This document shows, in pieces, positions 1-5,940 of a stretch of DNA of 6,411 nt. Numbering within the stretch: position 1 is the stretch's first letter; every line of letters starts with the position of its first letter. Under the pieces are notes generated by a model, which had not been told where the DNA came from, did no database searches, and saw only the letters and a program-made list of their open reading frames with translations. Position numbers and translations under genes: made by a program. The stretch comes from Burkholderia gladioli (GTDB taxonomy: Bacteria > Pseudomonadota > Gammaproteobacteria > Burkholderiales > Burkholderiaceae). The DNA is taken from positions 1 to 6,411 of the forward strand of contig WNEB01000093.1 in assembly GCA_009914575.1 (NCBI GenBank), read 5' to 3'.

Positions 1-2
1 AT

Positions 3-230
3 GGCGCGGTTGATGCAATTGCCCGTGACGGTCGTCGAGAATGGAAGCAAGACAGTGGCTACCACCGGCGATCGCTTGCCGAGAATGCGATGTATCGGTT
101 CAAGACCCTCACCGGCAACTGTCTCTGGGCGCGGCACATCGACTCGCAGGCGACCGAGGTCTCCGTTCGCGTCGGCGTCATCAACCGTATGGCGGACCTC
201 GCTCGTCCGCAATCCGTTCGTATCGCCTGA
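3..230 (+). CDS. IS5-family transposase, C-terminal 75 residues (5' end outside window)
   Basis: Reading from base 3 gives an open frame of 75 codons ending in TGA at 228-230. It has no start because the gene begins upstream of the window. The frame contains a perfect Y-x2-R-x3-E-x6-K signature of IS4/IS5 DDE transposases: Tyr at 60-62, Arg at 69-71, Glu at 81-83 and Lys at 102-104. The Glu would be the third catalytic acid of the DDE triad, which cuts and joins the IS ends. After the signature come ...MYRFKTLTGN... and the tail ...LARPQSVRIA, both typical of the family C-terminus. No lesion is visible in this part; whether the complete gene is intact cannot be judged. The other two plus frames here are broken or lack family features. 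Confidence 0.75.
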   Translation, partial: GAVDAIARDGRREWKQDSGYHRRSLAENAMYRFKTLTGNCLWARHIDSQATEVSVRVGVINRMADLARPQSVRIA

Positions 231-265
231 AATTATGCCCGTCGATGCTATTTCATCCTCACACT

Positions 266-284
266 CGATTTATGCAACAACTCC
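266..284 (+). repeat. probable IS5 terminal inverted repeat
   Basis: The segment begins CGATTTATGCAACAACTCCC about 36 bases after the transposase stop, where the element should end. The TTTATGCAACAA core looks like the outer end of IS5-group elements. The partner repeat is outside the window, so this assignment depends on position and resemblance only. Confidence 0.45.
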
Positions 285-344
285 CTGCAGCGACGGGAAC
301 GAGGACGTCGGCATCGGTGGGCCTTTCGATTGCCTGACCGGAAA

Positions 345-462
345 CATGCGATGCACGCCTCCCGTTCCTTTTTTGTTGGTACCGGGAAGCGCCTATGCTG
401 GACGTTCGCCCAACGTCGCGCAACAAGGTTTTGCCCTGATTCCGGGAAGCGTGCATCGTATG
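345..462. repeat. inverted-repeat pair in the cysB-IS gap (unknown element)
   Basis: Bases 345-364 and 443-462 are inverted copies of each other, matching at 18 of 20 positions with a 10-base perfect core (CGATGCACGC at 349-358; GCGTGCATCG at 449-458). They enclose 78 bases. A third related piece, CCGGGAAGCG, occurs at 381-390 and again at 442-451. No protein in any frame looks real. It could be a small non-autonomous element, a remnant of another IS or a structured 3' region. I see no flanking target duplication. The rest of 285-561 contains nothing else recognisable except the terminator at 471-494. Confidence 0.5.
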
Positions 463-470
463 CCGCGCAG

Positions 471-494
471 CAAAAACAAACCGCCGGGCGGTCG
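471..494 (-). terminator. Rho-independent terminator of cysB / sulfate operon
   Basis: Read on the minus strand, about 70 bases after the cysB stop, ACCGC (492-488) can pair with GCGGT (484-480) around a three-base CCG loop, followed at once by TTTGTTTTTG. The stem is short but almost all GC, and the T-rich tail is clear. It sits where transcription of the whole leftward cluster should end, before the opposing IS transposase. Confidence 0.6.
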
Positions 495-561
495 CGAAGA
501 CGGCGCGGCGGCTGGGTCGACGTGCGTGGCGACCGAACCCGGGCTGGGCCGACCGGCGCGA

Positions 562-1491
562 TCAGACGGCGGTTTCCTTCAGTTGCGCGGCGACCTCGGC
601 CTCGGTCAGGTGCGGCGCGAACATTTCCAGCAGCTTGTAGGCGTACGAGCGCAGGAACGCGCCCTTGCGCAGGCCCACGCGCGTGGTGCTGGCCTCGAAC
701 AGGTGCTCGGTGTCGAGCGCGACGAGGTTGATGTCGCGTTGCGCATCGTAAGCCATCGCCGCCACCACGCCGATGCCCATGCCCAGCTCGACGTAGGTCT
801 TGATCACGTCCGCGTCGATCGCGGTCAGCACCACGTCGGGCACGGCGCCGGCCTTCGCGAACGCCTGGTCGATGTGCGAGCGGCCCGTGAAATCCTGGTC
901 GTAGGTGATGATCGGATATTCGGCGATCTCTTCCAGCGTCAGGTTCGCGCGGCCCACCAGCGGGTGATCCTTCGGCACCACCACGATGTGGTGCCACGAA
1001 TAGCACGGGAACGTCACGATGTCCGGATAGCGGTCGAGCGCCTCGGTCGAGATGCCGATGTCGGCCTCGCCGCTCAGGATCATCTGCGCGATCTGCTGCG
1101 GGCTGCCCTGGCGCAGCGCCAGATGCACCTTCGGGAACACGTCGGTGAACTGGCGGATCACCTTCGGCAGCGCGTAGCGCGCCTGCGTGTGGGTGGTCGC
1201 CACCACCAGGTGGCCGCTGTCCTGATCGGCGTACTGGCGCGCCACGCGGCGCAGGTTCTCGGCGTCGAGCAGCATGCGCTCGATCAGCTGATGCACCTCC
1301 TTGCCCGGCTCGGTGAGGCCGGTCAGGCGCTTGCCGCGGCGGATGAAGATGTCCACGCCGAGTTCGTCCTCGAGATCCTTGATCTGCTTGGAGACGCCCG
1401 ATTGCGACGTGTACAGCACGTTCGCCACCTCAGTCAGGTTCATGTTCTGGCGTACCGCTTCCCGGACGAAGCGCAATTGCTGGAAATTCAT
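562..1491 (-). CDS. cysB: CysB, LysR-type transcriptional regulator of sulfur assimilation
   Basis: A complete 309-residue LysR-family protein. The N-terminal winged helix-turn-helix spans about residues 1-60 (QSGVSKQIKDLEDELG at 30-45 is the recognition region), followed by a linker helix and a two-lobed effector domain from about residue 93. Residues at the known sulfate pocket of enterobacterial CysB are present: Thr100, Thr102 and Gln103 in TTHTQARYALP, Thr149 in GISTE and Thr202 in DFTGRSH. Members activate sulfate uptake and reduction genes when O- or N-acetylserine is bound. Length and ends match Burkholderia CysB as I remember it, and no lesion is visible. The ATG at 1491 follows GAGAGG with 7 bases of spacing. 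It lies last in the operon, 93 bases after the inferred cysA stop. Cbl is a close paralogue, but CysB is the better fit. Confidence 0.93.
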   Translation of the reverse strand: MNFQQLRFVREAVRQNMNLTEVANVLYTSQSGVSKQIKDLEDELGVDIFIRRGKRLTGLTEPGKEVHQLIERMLLDAENLRRVARQYADQDSGHLVVATTHTQARYALPKVIRQFTDVFPKVHLALRQGSPQQIAQMILSGEADIGISTEALDRYPDIVTFPCYSWHHIVVVPKDHPLVGRANLTLEEIAEYPIITYDQDFTGRSHIDQAFAKAGAVPDVVLTAIDADVIKTYVELGMGIGVVAAMAYDAQRDINLVALDTEHLFEASTTRVGLRKGAFLRSYAYKLLEMFAPHLTEAEVAAQLKETAV

Positions 1492-1526
1492 GGGTCAGCC
1501 TCTCATGGGCGTTGTCGTTATCGATG

Positions 1527-1571
1527 AAAAGCCAAACGGCGGCTCAGGTTCGACCGCCTTGCCGCGGTCGA
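1527..1571 (-). other. stem-loops between cysA and cysB
   Basis: Just past the expected cysA stop, bases 1550-1557 (TCGACCGC) and 1564-1571 (GCGGTCGA) form a perfect 8-bp stem with a 6-base loop. In the leftward transcript it is followed by a weaker one, AGCC (1544-1541) with GGCT (1533-1530), running into TTTC. The tail is too short for a confident terminator. The pair may partly attenuate or process the message so that cysB is expressed separately from cysA. Because of the cysA frameshift, ribosomes would now translate into the first hairpin. Confidence 0.4.
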
Positions 1572-2647
1572 CGCGAGCGCCGGCTCAGCGAGCCGGGAAC
1601 ACGCGCGCGTGGCGCGGCACCGCCAGCGCGCCGTCGCCGACGCCGAGCGCCAGCGCGCGCCAGGCGGTCTCGATCGAGTTCAGCCTCGAGCAGCGAGCCG
1701 CCCGAGCGCGGTTCGAGCTCGATGCGCACCGCGCCGCCGAGCGGCACGACGCGCCGCACGTCCACGGCGATGCCGTCCGAGCGCGCATCGGCGCGCCCGA
1801 CGATCTGCAGGTCGTGCGACCGCACGTAGGCGTGCGCACGGCCCGCGAAATCGGCGTCCACCGCGATCGGGCCGGCCGCGCCGTCGGCCACGAAGCCGTC
1901 GCCGTGCACGGTGCCGTCGAGCTTGTTGGCCGCGCCGAGGAATTCGTAGACGAACGCGCTTTGCGGATGATCGTACACATCCTGCGGGCTGCCGACCTGT
2001 TCGACGTGGCCGCGGTTCAGCACCACGATCCGGTCGGCCACTTCGAGCGCCTCTTCCTGATCGTGCGTGACGAAGATCGTCGAGATGTGCAGATCGTCGT
2101 GCAGGCGGCCCAGCCAGCTGCGCAGTTCCTTGCGGACCTTCGCGTCGAGCGCGCCGAACGGCTCGTCGAGCAGCAGCACCTTCGGCTCCACGGCCAGCGC
2201 GCGGGCCAGCGCGATGCGCTGGCGCTGGCCGCCCGACAGCTCGGACGGGTAGCGCGGCGCGAGCCAGTCGAGCTGCACGAGCTTGAGCAGCTCGTGCACC
2301 TTCTCGCGGATCACGGCCTCGGACGGACGCTCGTTGCGCGGCTTCACGCGCAGGCCGAACGCCACGTTCTCGAACACCGTCATGTGACGGAACAGCGCGT
2401 AATGCTGGAACACGAAGCCGACCTGGCGCTCGCGCGCGCCGACGTCGGCCACGTCCTGGCCCTGCAGCACGACCTGGCCGGCGTCCGCGTGCTCGAGGCC
2501 CGCGATCACGCGCAGCAGCGTGGTCTTGCCGCAGCCGGACGGCCCGAGCAGCGCCACCAGTTCGCCGGGCGGGAAATCGAGCGAGACGTCGTCGAGCGCC
2601 GTGAAGTCGCCGAATTGCTTGTGCAGATTGCGTACGGTGATACCCAT
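1544..2647 (-). CDS. cysA: CysA, sulfate/thiosulfate ABC transporter ATPase, C-terminus frameshifted
   Basis: This is the ATPase that energises sulfate and thiosulfate import with CysT and CysW on the inner face of the membrane. Walker A GPSGCGKT is at residues 35-42, the Q-loop Gln at 81, signature LSGGQ at 137-141, Walker B VLLLDEP at 157-163, a FGALDAK D-loop, and the switch His at 195. A TOBE-like regulatory domain starts near 240. The frame is normal to Asp327, after which it turns Arg-rich and runs on to a stop at 1544, giving 367 residues. Removing one base near 1666 gives ...[15 protein letters not shown]... and a stop at 1585, for 353 residues, the usual family length. The ATPase core is therefore intact and only the end of the regulatory domain is lost. 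The ATG follows AAGGGG with 8-base spacing, 13 bases after cysW. Confidence 0.88.
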   Translation of the reverse strand: MGITVRNLHKQFGDFTALDDVSLDFPPGELVALLGPSGCGKTTLLRVIAGLEHADAGQVVLQGQDVADVGARERQVGFVFQHYALFRHMTVFENVAFGLRVKPRNERPSEAVIREKVHELLKLVQLDWLAPRYPSELSGGQRQRIALARALAVEPKVLLLDEPFGALDAKVRKELRSWLGRLHDDLHISTIFVTHDQEEALEVADRIVVLNRGHVEQVGSPQDVYDHPQSAFVYEFLGAANKLDGTVHGDGFVADGAAGPIAVDADFAGRAHAYVRSHDLQIVGRADARSDGIAVDVRRVVPLGGAVRIELEPRSGGSLLEAELDRDRLARAGARRRRRRAGGAAPRARVPGSLSRRSRRPRQGGRT

Positions 2648-2660
2648 TTCGTGTGCCCCT

Positions 2661-3593
2661 TCAGGAGTGCGATGCGGCGGCGGCGCGCGCGTTCGCGAGT
2701 TCGGCCGACATCCGGATCCGGCGTTCGGCGAGCAGCTTGAGCGCCAGCGTCACGAGCGCGAGCAGCGCCAGCACCGATGCCGCCGCGAACGCGACCGAAA
2801 AGTTGTATTCGTTGTAGAGAATCTCGACGTGCAGCGGCATCGTGTCGGTCTGGCCGCGGATATGGCCCGACACCATCGACACTGCGCCGAATTCGCCCAT
2901 CGCCCGCGCGTTGCACAGGATCACGCCGTACAGCAGGCCCCAGCGCACGTTCGGCAGCGTCACGCGGCAGAAGATCTGCCAGCCCGACGCGCCCAGCACG
3001 CGCGCGGCCTCTTCCTCGTCGTTGCCCTGCGCCTGCATCAGCGGAATCAGCTCGCGCGCGACGAACGGGAACGTCACGAAGATGGTCGCCATCACGATGC
3101 CCGGCACCGCGAAGATGATCTGGATGTCGTGCGCTTCGAGCCACGGCCCGAGCCAGCCCTGCGCGCCGAACATCAACACGTACACCAGGCCCGAGATCAC
3201 CGGCGACACCGAGAACGGCAGGTCGATCAGCGTGGTCAGGAACGCCTTGCCGCGGAACTCGAACTTGGCGATCGCCCACGACGCGCACACGCCGAACACG
3301 AGGTTCAGCGGCACCGCGATCGCGGCCACCGTCACCGTCAGAACGATCGCCGACCAGGCGTCCGGATCGGCCAGCGATTCGAAGTAGAAGCCGATGCCCT
3401 TGGCCAGCGCCTGCGCGAACACCGCGGCGAGCGGCACCACCAGGAAGCCGGCCAGGAACAGCAGCGCGATGCCCGTCAGCACCCAGCGCGTGATGCGCGA
3501 CTCGCTGACCGGAGCGTGCCGGCGCGCGGCCTTGGCGCGCGGCGCGACATTGCCCGCGGCCAGCGCGGAGCCCGGATTGGTCTGGCGGCTCAT
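2661..3593 (-). CDS. cysW: CysW, sulfate ABC transporter permease
   Basis: A complete 310-residue inner-membrane permease that pairs with CysT to form the sulfate channel. After a basic cytoplasmic tail (residues 1-35) come about six hydrophobic segments, starting with [22 protein letters not shown] (37-58) and ending with [22 protein letters not shown] (267-288). The cytoplasmic EAA loop that docks onto CysA is at 193-216 ([16 protein letters not shown]...LPNV), with its conserved Gly201 present. [18 protein letters not shown] (228-245) is a strong CysW signature. The start ATG overlaps the cysT stop as ATGA (3593-3590), with a strong GGAGGT 5 bases upstream, implying translational coupling. 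The upstream cysT frame, being frameshifted, now runs into this gene in frame. No lesion is visible in cysW itself. Confidence 0.93.
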   Translation of the reverse strand: MSRQTNPGSALAAGNVAPRAKAARRHAPVSESRITRWVLTGIALLFLAGFLVVPLAAVFAQALAKGIGFYFESLADPDAWSAIVLTVTVAAIAVPLNLVFGVCASWAIAKFEFRGKAFLTTLIDLPFSVSPVISGLVYVLMFGAQGWLGPWLEAHDIQIIFAVPGIVMATIFVTFPFVARELIPLMQAQGNDEEEAARVLGASGWQIFCRVTLPNVRWGLLYGVILCNARAMGEFGAVSMVSGHIRGQTDTMPLHVEILYNEYNFSVAFAAASVLALLALVTLALKLLAERRIRMSAELANARAAAASHS

Positions 3594-4478
3594 TGCGCAC
3601 CTCCGACCGCGGCGGACGAGGCCACGGTTGCAGCCGGCGCCGGGCCGCTCGCGCCGCGGCTCGTGCGGCGTTGCAGGGCCCATTGCAGCGTGTTGATCAG
3701 GAACAGCATCACGAACGACACCACCAGCATCACCACGGCCAGCGCGGTCGCGCCGGCGTAGTCGTACTGTTCGAGCTTGGTGATGATCAGCAGCGACGTG
3801 ATTTCGGATTTCATCGGCACGTTGCCGGCGATGAAGATCACCGAGCCGTATTCGCCGAGCGCGCGCGAACGCGAGCGCGAAGCCGGTCAGCAGTGCCGGC
3901 AGCACCACGCGGCGGAACGTCAGCCAGCGCGACGCGTCGAGGCAGGCCGCGGCCTCTTCCTGCTCGCGCTCGAAATCCTCGAGCACCGGCTGCACCGTGC
4001 GCACCACGAACAGCAGGCCGATGAAGGTCAGCGCGACCAGCACGCCGAGCGGCGTAAACGCCACCTTGATGCCGAGCGGCGCCAGGTATTGCCCGACGAC
4101 CCAGCCGTTCTGCGCATACACGGCGGCCAGCGAGATGCCGGCCACCGAGGTGGGCAATGCGAACGGCAGGTCGACGATCGCATCGACCAGCCGTTTCAGC
4201 GGAAACGAATACCGCACCAGCACCCAGGCGACCAGGAAGCCGAATACGGCGTTGATGAGCGCGCCGCCGAGCGCCGCGAGGAACGTGAGGCGATAGGACG
4301 CCACCACGCGCGCCGAGGTGGTCGCCGCGACGAACTGGTCCCAGGTCAGCGTGGCGGTTTTCAGAAAGGTGGAGGCGAGCGGTATCAGCACCACGAGGCT
4401 CAAATAGGCCACCGTGATCCCGAGCGTCACGCCGAAGCCGGGCAATGCGCTCGGCTTGCGGAAGGTGTACGTCGTCAT
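3590..4478 (-). pseudogene. cysT: CysT (CysU), sulfate ABC transporter permease, frameshifted
   Basis: This is the partner permease of CysW. The first 207 codons read as a normal CysT: hydrophobic segments around 17-39, 63-88, 103-121 and 141-161, then an EAA loop ([15 protein letters not shown], 174-188) and [14 protein letters not shown]. The family then continues [13 protein letters not shown]..., and that text is present but in another frame, ending at the TGA at 3590-3592 with a final membrane segment ([18 protein letters not shown]). The GC tract at 3859-3867 appears to lack one GC pair; restoring it gives 296 residues. Residue 181 is Asp where the EAA loop normally has Gly. I chose the ATG at 4478 over an in-frame one at 4526 because AGGAAG lies 9 bases upstream and the family N-terminus fits. 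Unless the sequence is wrong, the product is defective. Confidence 0.88.
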
Positions 4479-4487
4479 GCGAAAGCG

Positions 4488-4493
4488 CTTCCT
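4488..4493 (-). promoter_or_regulatory. cysT ribosome binding site
   Basis: AGGAAG on the minus strand lies 9 bases before the ATG at 4478. It decides the start against the upstream in-frame ATG at 4526, which would add 16 basic residues ([10 protein letters not shown]...) not seen in the family. Confidence 0.55.
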
Positions 4494-4581
4494 AGGTTGA
4501 CTTGGGAGACGCGACCGCCGGGACATATTCGGGCAGTCGCGCTGGGTGCTGCGTTATATCGGGCGGTGCGTGCCGTGTTGC

Positions 4582-4635
4582 CGCGCCGCCTCGTGTCCTG
4601 CTCTGGCGGCGCGCCCCTCGGGATCGCGCCGCCAG
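4582..4635 (-). other. strong intercistronic hairpin between sbp and cysT, with alternative pairing
   Basis: The 180-base sbp-cysT gap holds a perfect 11-bp, nearly all-GC stem: bases 4625-4635 pair with 4603-4613 around an 11-base loop, starting 23 bases after the sbp stop in the transcript. No T-run follows, so it is not a classic terminator. The downstream segment 4582-4590 repeats the first arm (GGCGGCGCG in the RNA), so the middle arm could instead pair with it over 9 bp with a 14-base loop. Stems like this commonly protect the message of an abundant binding protein from 3' decay while limiting permease expression; that role is inferred here. Confidence 0.6.
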
Positions 4636-4658
4636 CTTCCAGCTGCGCGCAGGACGCC

Positions 4659-5695
4659 TTACTGCGGTTTGTAGATCGAGTCGAACACGCCGCCGTCGGC
4701 GAAGTGCGTCTTCTGTGCGTTGGTCCAGCCGCCGAACGTGTCGTCCACCGTGTACAGCTTCAGCTTCGGAAACTGCTTGGTCAGGCCGACCGGCACGTCC
4801 TTCGAACGCGGGCGGTAGAAGTTGCGCGCCGAGATTTCCTGGCCTTCCTTGCTGTACAGGAAGTTCAGATAGGCTTCGGCCAGCTTGCGGTCGCCCTTCT
4901 TGTCGACGACCTTGTCCACCACCACCACCACCGGCGGCTCGGCCAGGATGCTGACCGACGGCACGACGATCTGGAACTTGTCCGGACCGAATTCCTTCAG
5001 CGACAGGAAGGCCTCGTTTTCCCAGGCGATCAGCACGTCGCCGATGTCGCGCTGCCGAAGCTCGTGGTCGCGCCGCGCGCGCCCGAATCGAGCACGCCCG
5101 CGTTCTTGTACAGCTTCGTGACGAATTCCTTGGCCGTCTGCTCGTTGCCGCCCGGCTTGTGCAGCGCGTAGGTCCAGGCCGCGAGGTAGTTCCAGCGCGC
5201 GCCGCCCGAGGTCTTCGGGTTCGGCGTGATGATCGACACGCCCGGCTTCACCAGGTCGTCCCAATCCTTGATGCCCTTCGGATTGCCCTTGCGAACCAGG
5301 AACACGATGGTTGAGGTGTACGGCGAGGCGTTGTTGGGCAGGCGTTTCTGCCAGTCCTTCACCACGATCCCCTTGTTCGCCAGCGCGTCGATGTCCCAGG
5401 CCAGCGCCAGCGTCACCACGTCGGCCTACAGGCCGTCGAGCACCGAGCGCGCCTGCGCGCCCGAGCCGCCGTGCGACTGCTTGAACGTGACGGTCTCGCC
5501 CGCCTTGGCCTTCCATTCCTTGCCGAACGCGGCATTGACGTCCTGATACAGCTCGCGGGTCGGATCGTAGGAGACGTTCAGCAACGTCGTGTCCGCCAGT
5601 GCGTGAGTGGCCCCGCCCAACGCCGTCGGGCCGACCGGCAGTGTTGCGATAAGACGGCGGACGCCGCCTGCCAGCCCCGTGTTGCGCTTGACCAT
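4659..5695 (-). pseudogene. sbp: Sbp, periplasmic sulfate-binding protein, nonsense and frameshift mutations
   Basis: This is the periplasmic protein that captures sulfate for CysTWA. The ATG at 5695 follows GGAG with 9-base spacing. Residues 1-34 are a signal peptide (basic start, hydrophobic core, HALA before the cut), though Pro20 and Pro23 lie in the core. Binding motifs are present: [20 protein letters not shown] (74-85), [11 protein letters not shown] and [16 protein letters not shown]. Two lesions break the gene. Codon 90 is TAG (5428-5426) where the family has Gln in DGLQADVV. Near 5054-5057 one base is missing after ATTSFG, and the frame resumes as [16 protein letters not shown] to the TAA at 4659. 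Repaired length is 345 residues, normal for the family. A run of five GTG codons at 4917-4931 gives PPVVVVVDK, one Val more than I expect. First gene of the operon. CysP is the close alternative. Confidence 0.88.
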
Positions 5696-5797
5696 CCCGG
5701 TGATCTCCAAAGGTTCGTGGGTCGTTTTTTGCAATGTCGGGCCAGTCTAGCGAACAGCTTTCATCATTAAAAATAATCGTTCCTGATTTTTTAAAAA
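5696..5797 (-). promoter_or_regulatory. sbp promoter and CysB-box-like region
   Basis: The leader of the sulfate operon. On the minus strand TAGACT (5749-5744) could be the -10, with only a poor -35 (TTTTAA, 5772-5767) 17 bases upstream, as expected for an activator-dependent promoter. Overlapping and just upstream is an AT-rich patch with ATTA-TTTT-TAAT (5777-5766) and TTTTTAAAAA (within 5787-5797), in the position and style of CysB sites, which are AT-rich and degenerate. The SD GGAG is at 5708-5705. Promoter and operator assignments are by inspection only. Confidence 0.45.
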
Positions 5798-5817
5798 GCA
5801 AAAGTGGTAAAGACCAC
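5791..5817 (-). terminator. possible intrinsic terminator upstream of sbp
   Basis: On the minus strand GTGGT (5817-5813) and ACCAC (5808-5804) form a 5-bp stem with a CTTT loop, followed by TTTTGCTTTTT. This is a weak but recognisable terminator for leftward transcription arriving from the right. It could have ended a now missing upstream gene, or could keep read-through from the IS out of the sbp promoter. Confidence 0.35.
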
Positions 5818-5823
5818 CAGGCG

Positions 5824-5847
5824 GACGGTTGAGGCATGGAAACCGTC
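5824..5847. repeat. inverted repeat in the sbp upstream region
   Basis: GACGGTT (5824-5830) and AACCGTC (5841-5847) form a perfect 7-bp dyad with a 10-base spacer. There is no T-run on either strand. It may be an operator or simply secondary structure; function unknown. Confidence 0.35.
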
Positions 5848-5895
5848 GTTCGAGCGTCCTTCGATCGCGCCGGAATCGGCGTCATAGCGACGAAG

Positions 5896-5912
5896 TTCAA
5901 GTAACGCTTGAA
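5896..5912. promoter_or_regulatory. 17-bp dyad, possible operator
   Basis: TTCAAG-TAACG-CTTGAA is a perfect 6-bp inverted repeat with a 5-base spacer. Its right arm overlaps TTGAAA (5908-5913), which with TAAAAA 16 bases downstream (5930-5935) makes a plausible rightward promoter. A regulator binding here would act on the gene that once lay to the right; its identity is unknown. Confidence 0.3.
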
Positions 5913-5924
5913 ATTCCCGAACTA

Positions 5925-5940
5925 CTGTATAAAAATAAGG
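5925..5940 (+). promoter_or_regulatory. LexA-box-like site abutting the IS
   Basis: CTGTATAAAAATAAGG matches the start of the proteobacterial LexA operator (CTG-N10-CAG) closely, but its last bases are AAGG instead of ACAG. The IS1595-type end begins right there, so the insertion may have cut the operator. The left half alone is not proof of LexA binding. An SOS-controlled gene read to the right, possibly lexA itself, is a guess. Confidence 0.35.

Larger units (their letters stand above)
1..284 (+). mobile_element. IS5-family insertion sequence, 3' end only
   Basis: This is the right-hand remnant of an IS5-family element, cut by the window edge. It consists of the transposase C-terminus (see 3-230), about 35 bases of untranslated sequence and a probable terminal inverted repeat around 266-284. 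On the minus strand that end reads GGGAGTTGTTGCATAAATCG, which resembles the GTTGCATAAA-type ends I recall for Burkholderia IS5 relatives. The other end and the target duplication lie outside the window, so the exact boundary is inferred. The element faces cysB tail to tail. Confidence 0.65.

Noticed and set aside
259..456. Small minus-strand gene of 65 codons between cysB and the IS5 end
   Set aside because: No SD, no recognisable domain, and it overlaps the inverted-repeat pair and the IS end.
1..1527. 508-codon open frame on the plus strand across the IS end and opposite cysB
   Set aside because: Beyond base 562 it is the antisense of cysB, with low-complexity His/Arg/Ala-rich translation; before that it is out of frame with the transposase. 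GC-rich antisense frames stay open by chance.
1301..2740. 479-codon plus-strand frame opposite cysA
   Set aside because: It mirrors cysA codons on the other strand and has no recognisable domain; the minus strand has full ABC motifs and SD sites.
2520..3761. 413-codon plus-strand frame opposite cysW, and a similar frame at 3777-5171
   Set aside because: Both are antisense shadows of the permease and sbp genes, rich in Arg, His and Gln with no domain.
2661..4526. A natural CysT-CysW fusion protein
   Set aside because: The missing CysT C-terminus, with its own stop overlapping the cysW start, is present in another frame, and cysW has its own strong SD. The joined frame is a consequence of an indel.
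4659..5900. A 413-residue open frame over sbp taken as one gene
   Set aside because: Only its last ~125 residues are Sbp. The earlier part is out of frame, Arg/Gly-rich, and begins in the promoter region.
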